Shown piece by piece: positions 33,323 through 41,400 of a DNA stretch of 64,000 bases. The stretch is from NCBI RefSeq assembly GCF_963678635.1, contig NC_087063.1, forward strand, positions 16,189,006 through 16,253,005, read 5' to 3'. Under the pieces are notes generated by a model. That model was not told the DNA's origin. It saw nothing but the letters and a program-made list of their open reading frames with translations, and did not search any database. Source of the stretch: Symsagittifera roscoffensis. Lineage: Eukaryota; Xenacoelomorpha; Acoela; Convolutidae. The position numbers and the translations under genes are program-made. The stretch's first letter is position 1. Each line of letters begins with the position of its first letter.

Positions 33323-34443
33323 GTGTATGATAATCCTGAGTATGGATTATAAAATGTAATGTAGCCAATTGTGTTTTTGGTATATCTGTCGTATTTGTAT
33401 ATTACTTCAGTAGTTATAAACGGTGGTGGTAGTGATTGAGCTGTTATGTTAGGTGGATTTAATGGGTAGGGATGTTGGGTAATATTATTTAACTTAACTG
33501 TGATTTCAAACTTTAATTGTAAACTGTTTTGTTGGAGTATTTGAATATTGTGATCACGGATATCGTTGTGAATATCTTGGCGATATTGTAATCTATTAAG
33601 TGCCCAGTTATGAAGGCGGTTACTTTCTTGATGTTGTCCAAATAGTGGTGGAGGTGCTGTGAATGTATTCCAATCTAGTCTTAAAGGAATATTTATTGAT
33701 GATTGTTCTCGATATCTGGCGTCGAGATTATTTGGAAAGTTTAAGTTAAAGGGTGGTGGTGAAAACTGGCTTATTGATGGTGTTGATGGTAGTGATAATG
33801 TTTCTGGTAGTGATGAGGATGTTGTTGTATCCGTAGAAATATCTATGGGGTCATTGACTAAATTTGGTTCACCTTGTGTAAATGAATGTGTAGTCCAATA
33901 TGGAAATCGTGATGTTTGGTTTGTAGGGTTGAAAGGATTTTCACGTATTTGCTCAGATGTTGGTGTTGAACCTAAGTAATCTGATGGTAGGCTTGAGGTG
34001 CTACGTTGTGAAAGAAGCGTAGGGGTTTCTGGTAATATACCAATGGGGTTTTCTGGAGTGGTTTGTGATGGGGATTGAGGTATATCAAAATGAACTCGGG
34101 GAGTTTGAAAATTTCTGTTTCGTCGAGGATGTATAATTTGTCTATTTATTTCGACTGTATTTTGGTTTTGACTAGAATTTCTTATTCTACTTAGTTCTTG
34201 TGGTAGTGTTGGGTATAGGTTATATGTTGGTTCGCTTAAAGGTGCTTGTCGTTGGACTGGTTCTAGTGGTTCTGATAAACGAGCATGTCGTTCTTCAAAA
34301 GTGTATGGATTGTCTTGAAAAGAAATTCGTGTAGATGTTTGAGGATTTTGAGTAATTGAAGGTGGTGTTTGGTTATCTTGGGATGATGTCGGTGAAGACT
34401 GATTCTGTGACTGTTGGGTAGCAATTTTTGATGGTTTTTTGAA
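33310..34443 (-). CDS. AUG-less 377-codon open frame of the retroelement
   Basis: The minus strand is open from just after a TAA at 34446-34444 to a TAA at 33312-33310, 377 sense codons. It contains no ATG, GTG, TTG or CTG codon that I could find, so start-based gene finding misses it. The first roughly 250 codons are rich in Pro, Ser, Thr, Asn and Gln; the last roughly 120 look folded (LDWNTFTAPPPLFGQ, then HNWALNRLQYRQ, ending SYTCIF). The frame overlaps the glycoprotein start by 13 nt. Its composition matches the N-terminal parts of the other orphan ORFs. Expression would need splicing, frameshifting or an unusual start codon. I recognise no domain. Openness over 1.1 kb in AT-rich DNA supports that it is coding. 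Confidence 0.7.
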   Translation of the reverse strand, partial: FKKPSKIATQQSQNQSSPTSSQDNQTPPSITQNPQTSTRISFQDNPYTFEERHARLSEPLEPVQRQAPLSEPTYNLYPTLPQELSRIRNSSQNQNTVEINRQIIHPRRNRNFQTPRVHFDIPQSPSQTTPENPIGILPETPTLLSQRSTSSLPSDYLGSTPTSEQIRENPFNPTNQTSRFPYWTTHSFTQGEPNLVNDPIDISTDTTTSSSLPETLSLPSTPSISQFSPPPFNLNFPNNLDARYREQSSINIPLRLDWNTFTAPPPLFGQHQESNRLHNWALNRLQYRQDIHNDIRDHNIQILQQNSLQLKFEITVKLNNITQHPYPLNPPNITAQSLPPPFITTEVIYKYDRYTKNTIGYITFYNPYSGLSYTCIF

Positions 34444-34451
34444 TTATTACT

Positions 34452-34640
34452 TTAGTGAGAAATTTTGTGTTTATTATAATATTCTTCCAAAAAAAGAATT
34501 AGAAGGACTGTTGCTAGGGCAAATGTGAGGATTGCTTTCTTTATACATTTACAGATGGTCAAAATGAGGGATGAAAAAAATGTTATGAAAATTACAAACA
34601 ATAAAAAAATATCGGTTCTACTGAAAATTGTTCGTATCAT
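34452..34640 (-). CDS. Small membrane protein, 62 residues
   Basis: The ATG overlaps the stop of the preceding 76-codon ORF as ATGA (34640-34637). Two hydrophobic segments (about residues 11-30 and 37-51) are separated by a short basic, Cys-containing turn (CKCIKK), and the end is charged. Size and topology resemble viroporins or other small viral membrane proteins, but no sequence family is recognised. Short AT-rich frames can be hydrophobic by chance, since antisense-T-rich DNA does so easily. The coupled overlap with its neighbour raises confidence. Confidence 0.5.
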   Translation of the reverse strand: MIRTIFSRTDIFLLFVIFITFFSSLILTICKCIKKAILTFALATVLLILFLEEYYNKHKISH

Positions 34641-34867
34641 TTAGACAAGTTGTTAAAATCGTACCTGTGGATATATTCAAGGGTTTTGGAAAGTTGGAGG
34701 AATAGTTCGAGAATAGTGTAGAAAATTAAAAAAATGTTACAAAAAATGATTAGGATTATTAGAAAAGATTCAAGTATATCAAAAAGAAATATTATAAAGG
34801 CTTCAAGTATTGAAAAAAAATGTTTAAAATTTATAAGTATTTGAGCAACTGTTTGAGAGAAGAGCAT
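34637..34867 (-). CDS. Small membrane protein, 76 residues
   Basis: The ATG follows directly after a TAA (34870-34868) that ends an upstream AUG-less frame. About residues 19-58 are almost entirely Ile, Leu and Phe and would form one or two membrane helices; the C-terminus is hydrophilic. It is coupled to the 62-residue ORF by an ATGA overlap. Function is unknown; a small viral-type membrane protein is the best guess. Confidence 0.5.
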   Translation of the reverse strand: MLFSQTVAQILINFKHFFSILEAFIIFLFDILESFLIILIIFCNIFLIFYTILELFLQLSKTLEYIHRYDFNNLSK

Positions 34868-35019
34868 TTAAGAAATGATCTCTTGGTCGAATATTTTTTG
34901 CTGTTTGAGGCGATTTTCTAGTGTGGTCGAATTATTTATTAGTTTTTTGACAAGTGGGTTGAGTTTTGTAAAAAATTGTTGGGGGCAATTTTCATGGTGA
35001 CTGGGAGGTCGTCTTTTTC
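34868..35019 (-). other. Short AUG-less frame with an acceptor-like site
   Basis: Reading minus, about 50 codons are open between a TAA near 35022 and the TAA at 34870-34868, in the frame that abuts the 76-residue ORF. An acceptor-like GACCTCCCAG ends at 35001, preceded by pyrimidines. In phase it is compatible with the donor-like site that overlaps the stop of the 155-residue ORF (CAG/GTGAAG at 43668). It may be a 3' exon of a subgenomic RNA. This is a proposal from splice motifs and phase only. Confidence 0.35.
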
Positions 35020-35467
35020 TTTATTTTTGTTTGTCAAATGATCCGGGGTATGGTGAGATTTTTATACTTTAGGCTAATTAAAATCTTCATTTTGTTACTT
35101 TAGGCTAAGTTATCAAATTTGTTTTGGGGGTATTCGTGGTCTGAGTTGGGGAAATATTGTTGATCTTTGGGTTATTAGATAAGGGAGGGGTACGGTATTA
35201 TGGTGATATTTATTTTAGTTGTCAAGTTGGAGTGATTTGCTTATTTTTGACCTGGAGGTTGTAAAGTTATAGTTAGAGATGTGCCTGGAGTTCTAGATTA
35301 TTCGTCTAATTGATCTTAGTTTGAGTTAGAGAAAGTGGCGGATTGGATGAATCCTATTGGTCTATTTTGAACTAGAATTATTGCGTACTTGTGAGCATGT
35401 TATTTTGAAAAATTGAAATGAAAAATGTTACGGAGGTTTCAAGATTGTGAAGTATGAAATCTTAAAA
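35020..35467 (-). other. Spacer between Gag-Pol and the downstream ORF block
   Basis: About 450 bp after the Gag-Pol stop without a supported frame. If the acceptor at 35001 is used, this would be intronic in the subgenomic RNA. Confidence 0.5.
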
Positions 35468-38400
35468 TTACTTTTTAAATTCTACTTTCTTTAATATTTT
35501 AGATTGGGGGATGAACATTTTGTAGTTTTTACGTGGTTGATTTCGGAGTCTTGTTGTTTTTCTATGTTCAGATTTGTCTATTTCTTCTTGGGGTATTATT
35601 TGTTCTGTCATTTTTCTATTTTTTCTTTGTTTTGGAGATTCTTTATGGTTTTGTGTATTGTTTTTGGTGGCGGTTGGTTTTGTGTTTTGATTTTCGGTGG
35701 GGTTATCATTTTGTTCTGTGTTTTTCAGATGTGGTTCATTTTGAATGATTTTTAATCCTGTGAAAGAATATAATTGAGTTAATTCGCGGAGTGCGTATTC
35801 TTTTGGGTAATAAGGTAATAGGTTGTTTCGATGTTGAACGATTTCTTTTGTGTTTGAGTCGGTAATTTTATATGTGACATCAGTGGGTTTTGCAATTATT
35901 TGGTATGGTCCTTTTCGAAGGGGTTGTAATTTTTTAGAAATTCCTTTTTGAGTATTAAAATTAGGTATTAAAACAAATGTTCCAATTTTTAAATCGGAGG
36001 CTGGTGTAAAACGTGAATTGATTTGTTCATTGATGTTTTGTCTTTGTAATAAATTTTTTGTTATTTTTTGATAAATTTCATTGTGTTTTTTATCTCTATT
36101 TAGAATCCATTCGGTGTGTGTACCGGAGGCTAGTTTAAGAATTTGTGGGTGATGAAAATGATCTTCATCGTGTGTATGTAAAGGTAGGTTATAACAAATT
36201 GAGTCTTTATTTGGTTGACAATAACCTTGTGCGTTTTTATGAGAATTTGCTGTAAACATTATTGGTTTGCGTGGCTTTTGGTTAAAAACCATTTCGTATG
36301 GTGACATTCCTAAAGTTGTCGTTATTTGTGAATTATATGCTAAGGGAAATAATTTTACATCTGCTGACCATTCGGTATATTTTGTATCATTTCCGTTGAT
36401 GATACATCTAAGATATTCTTGTAATGAACGGTTCATACCTTCGACTAAGCCGTTTGTCCAAGGTGCATGAGATGTACGTGGTTTGTGTTTAATGTTATAT
36501 AAATGACATAGTGTGATAATTTCATTATTTATGAATTCTGTACCGTTGTCTGTAACTAAAATTTCTGGTAGTCCGAATTTTGCTATCCAGTGTTCATAGA
36601 GTGTTGTGTAAGCGTAATAAGCGTTACAATGTGGTACTGGGTTAAGTGCTACATAATGTGTAAATGCGTCAACAATTACCATAATGTAGGAGTTTCCTTC
36701 TGATGAGGGTGAAATTGGTCCCTTAGTATCAAATGAGATACGATGGTTAAAGTACAAACTTTGTCCTTTAAAATCTTGTTTTTGTGCTATTTGTTTTTGA
36801 TTTGGGTAAGGTTTATTTAGTTGACATACTATACAATCATTGCATAGTACTTTTATCCAAACTGGTGCATTTGGGAAGTAAAAATTTTGTATAAAATTTG
36901 AATATGTTTTTTCTGATCCAGAGTGTCCTTTAATATTTTGTGTATGTGAAATATTAAAAGCTATAAGAATCATACTTAAAGGGAGACATGGAACTGTAGA
37001 TTCATTCAGGTTATACTCTAAAAGGTCTGTATTTTCGTTAATTGTTGTGTTGTTAAATTTGCGAAAGTATCGGAGGAGTGTTTTGTTTCCTAGAATGGTT
37101 GAATCTGCTTTGATAGGTTTAGTTTTATATTTGTGCCATGATTTCAGTTGTCGAATTACTGGGTCAAGGTTTTGATATTGTTTCAGTGTTGAAATTGTAA
37201 TTGTTTCTGTTGGGGGGAGAAAAATGTTTTCGATTTCTAATTTAGATAAGGGTATTGTGTCAAGTGGGTCGTGAAGGTCAAAAACTTGATTTATTGTGTA
37301 TTTTGAATCATTTGTTTGTGGTCCTGATAAATTTATTTTATCAGTTAAATCTTCTTTTTCAATTAGTGGAAAATGGTCTTTTTTAGGCGGGTGTTGTTTT
37401 GTTCGTTTTTGTTGGGTGTTATTTTTTATCCATTGAGAATATGGGATTGGTTTGAAAGTTGATGTTCCAAGTAAATCAACTTCATAATGATTATTTTGAC
37501 AATCTAAATAAAGTGGGAAATGTTGTAAATTATTTATTTGTGATTGTTCAATATCAGTTTTTACTGCATATTTGCATTCCAATCGGGGTGATGTTTCGTT
37601 TTCTGCAAGGTAGAATTTTATGTTTTTGGGTATTTCAACTGTTGTTTTTCGTGTAAGTAATTCAGGTGGTGTATTTCGACTTAAGGTGTCTGGTAATGCA
37701 AGATTTTTTCCTGCAGTCCAAACTATATGTAAGTTTGGAAATTTCATTAGAATTAGTTGAAATCTGTAAACTCGGTGGTTTGGGTTAGATTTTTGTGTAA
37801 AGAGAAAGATTATTGGTTTATGGTCTGTGAATAGAACTGTTGGATGTTTTGATCCAAGTATCAGAAATTCATATTCTGTCAGTGTATATATTATGGCTGT
37901 ACATTCTCTCATTAGAGTTGAGAGTCGTAGCTCTGCTTGAGTGAATAATCGAGAATTTGCTGATATGAGGTTCATTTTATTTGTACCATTATGTGATTGT
38001 AATAGTGCTGCACCGATGCCAAAGTTCGAAGCATCGCACATTGCATAAAATGGTTGATTTGAGTCTGGAATTGTGTTTGAAATTTGTTCAGTTAAAAGTT
38101 TCTTTATTTCTTCAAATCGTGTTTGATGTTCTGTGTTCCATTCAAAATTATTTTGTTGTCTAAGGATGTTATAAAATGGTCGTAGATATAATTGCATTTT
38201 ATAAACATATTTACTTAAAAAGTTTAACATTCCAAGAAATTCTTGGATTTTCTTTTTATTTGTTGGTGGTTGAAGTTTTTGAATAGCGTCAATGCGTGAT
38301 TTCAATGGAGTGATTGTTTTTCTTTCTATATTATGTCCTAAGAATTTAACTCTTGTCAAAAAGAAGTGTGATTTATCGGGGGCGGCCTTCAGATTTTCGT

Positions 38401-41400
38401 TCTGAAGTATTTGGTGATATTTTTCTAAAACATTGAACATTTCGTCTTTTGTTTGTGATTGCATAAAAACATCGTCTAAATAGGTGATTGCGTTTTTCTT
38501 GAGTATTAGTGGTCTAAAAATTTTGCTCATAAAAGCTGAAAATGCTGCTGGTCCTATGGATATTCCATAGAATAAGCGGTTGAATTCATATTGTTGGTTT
38601 CCTATAACAAATTGTGTTAAACGTCGTGATTCTTCATCTAGTGGCATTTGATTGTATGCACTATTCATATCGGCGGTTGTAAAGTATTTGCCGTTTATTT
38701 TTGTTAAAATAACTTGTATTGGTTCAATGGGCCAATTACATTTTGATTCATCTATGAGTGAATTGAGGTATCTAGCGTCGAGAACGATTTTTAATGATTC
38801 TCCTTTAGCTAGAATGATAACAGGGTTGATGAATGTGTTGCCTTTTGGTTGTTCTTCTTTGTTTACTGGTGATATAATGTTGTATTGTTCTAAAATATCG
38901 AGTAATCTGTTCACTTTATCATGTAAGTGAATTGGTACTTTACTTGCTCTCTGTTTTTTGAAAACTGCGTCTGGTTTTAACGGGAGATGTAGTGATGAAC
39001 TGATTTTGCCAACATCGAATTTTGATGTTGCATAGACTGATGAATATTTAATTAGCTGTTTGTCTAATTTTTCGAATTCGTCTTGTGTTATTTGTGAATG
39101 TTGGAAATTAAACATTGTTAAAAATTTCTGTTGGTCCTCTGTGTAGTTACCTATGTTGAATGTAGGTTTGAAATATGGAGTTTTTGTGAAATAATCCGTA
39201 TTTCTGTTTTCGTTACTTATTATATTATTTATAGATAATTCTTCATTAAGAATTGTAGATTGGCAAATATCTAGTAATTGGAGTATATTATTTACGCGAT
39301 AGGCTTTTTCGTGTATTGGTGATATTGTAGCGTTGGTTTCGCAGTATCCTAAAAGTCCTAAAGGTAATGTTACTTGGTAAGGTGTGTTGTTATAGACATG
39401 TAAAGAAATGATATCGGAATTCGAATTTTTCAAATATTTTATGGATGAGATTGTGATTTTGAAAAATTTATGAATAGGTTTGAATTCAAATTCTGACATA
39501 TAAAATTTTTGTTTGTTTTGTTCTTTATCATATTGGTGAACTTGTTTGATTGAAAAATTATAGATATTTCCTGATAGTGGTTTTAGGTGTTTTCTTTGTT
39601 TGTTAAATATCGGGTAGAATTTTGAAAAGAATGGTGGTTGTTTGTTTAATCTTTGAAAAAATGTTAAGGATGTTTCTTTTGTTTTTGTATATTTATCTTT
39701 GATTAATATTTTACTATTTAGTATGTTAATTGTTGGTATATACTTCGAAATAAATGGTATTCCAATGATATTATATTTAATGTCAGTGATATGGAATATT
39801 TGTTTAAATGGCTTATTTAAAATTTTGCTTTGTTCCATTGTTCTGGTGGGGAGGAGAAATAATTGGATTTTTCCGTAGTTTATCAATGTTGATCCTTGTG
39901 CTGTTGCTAACTTACTGGAGGTTTCAAGAGTTATTAACTTTGGGTGTAAAGTTTTTATTTCATTCCATGTGGGGATGTTTATTATGTTTGATTCTGCTCC
40001 TGAATCAATTAAAAAATCTATTTCAAGGTCTGGTGGTTGAAATTCTTTATTTCTTGGGCTTTCTAAGAGAAATGGTATTGTCCAAATTTTTTCTTTGGGT
40101 TGTTCTTTTTGTATATTTTGATAAATGTGGTTTGTATTCAAGCATTTTGTTTTGGTATTTTTATTGGTTTGATCTGTAGTGTTAATCTCGTTTGTTTCTT
40201 GCGTCGTTGGTGTGGAATTTATGGGTGTAGTGTAATAATTTTGAAGAAATTCTGATTGATTTTCATATATGTGTGATGAAAAGGGTTGTTCATATATGAC
40301 AGATTCATAGTCATTTTCGACTTTTATCATATTGATAGAAAGAGTGTTTTCAGTATCACTTTCTGAATCTGATGATGTACAGTTTATTTGATTGAGTTGT
40401 AACGTATCAGTTACTGTGTCATCAATACCTGGAGGGTCTGATGTTGTTTCTGGGTTAGACTGTACTTGATTGATTTGTCTTTGATGTTTAGGTGTACTAC
40501 TTCTGTGGCGATTATTAGAATTATTATAGTTATTATTATTCCGGTGTGGTGATTGGGAATAATTTCTATAACGATTATTATAACTTGGGTGTCGATTTTG
40601 TGAATTATTTCGCGATCTGTTTTGGTAATTATTGTTTGGTCTGTTATAGTTCGATCTATTATATGAGTTATTCCTTGATCGATTGTTCGGGTAATTCTGG
40701 TTTCGGTTGTTTGAATAACTTCTATTTCGATTATAGGAGTAGTTTCTATTCCTATTGTATGATGAATTTCGTGATTGGTTGTTTGGATAGTAGTTATTTC
40801 TTGATTGGGAATTAGATCTAGAAACAAATCGTTGTGTGTTTGAATTTGATCTGGAGTAGTTATTTCGACTATTTGGTCTATTGTAGTGATTTTGTGATGA
40901 ATTATACGTGTTTCTTCGTTCTGGTGATCTTCCTCTATAACTTGAGTTATATGGTGATTGATTTCTTGTATAATTTGTATTGTTCGGGAGTGGTTTTCCT
41001 GAACTGTTGTTGCTGTGGACTGTTTTGTTCGGTAGATTTTGATCTTTTTTCATGTATTGATAGAATGATTTATTTGGTTCTTTATATTTTTGAGGTTTAT
41101 TTTGATTATCTTGCTGTTTTTGTCTACATTCGGAAATACTATGTCCGTATCGTCGGCAATAATTACACCATTTTTTGAAAGATGGTTTGCCTTTAAAGTT
41201 TGGGTTCTTTTCGTAGATATTGAGTATTTCAGTGATTTTTTCAACGAGGTCTGTCTCTGATTCCTGTATATTATTAATATTAGTGGGAGTCGTTTCAATT
41301 CTGTTAACGTATTGTAATTTCAGATTTTCCGTTTCTTCTAGTTTCATCGTGATTTCTGCTTGTTCTAATTTGTCTACTAGTTTTCGAAAATCTAAATCGG

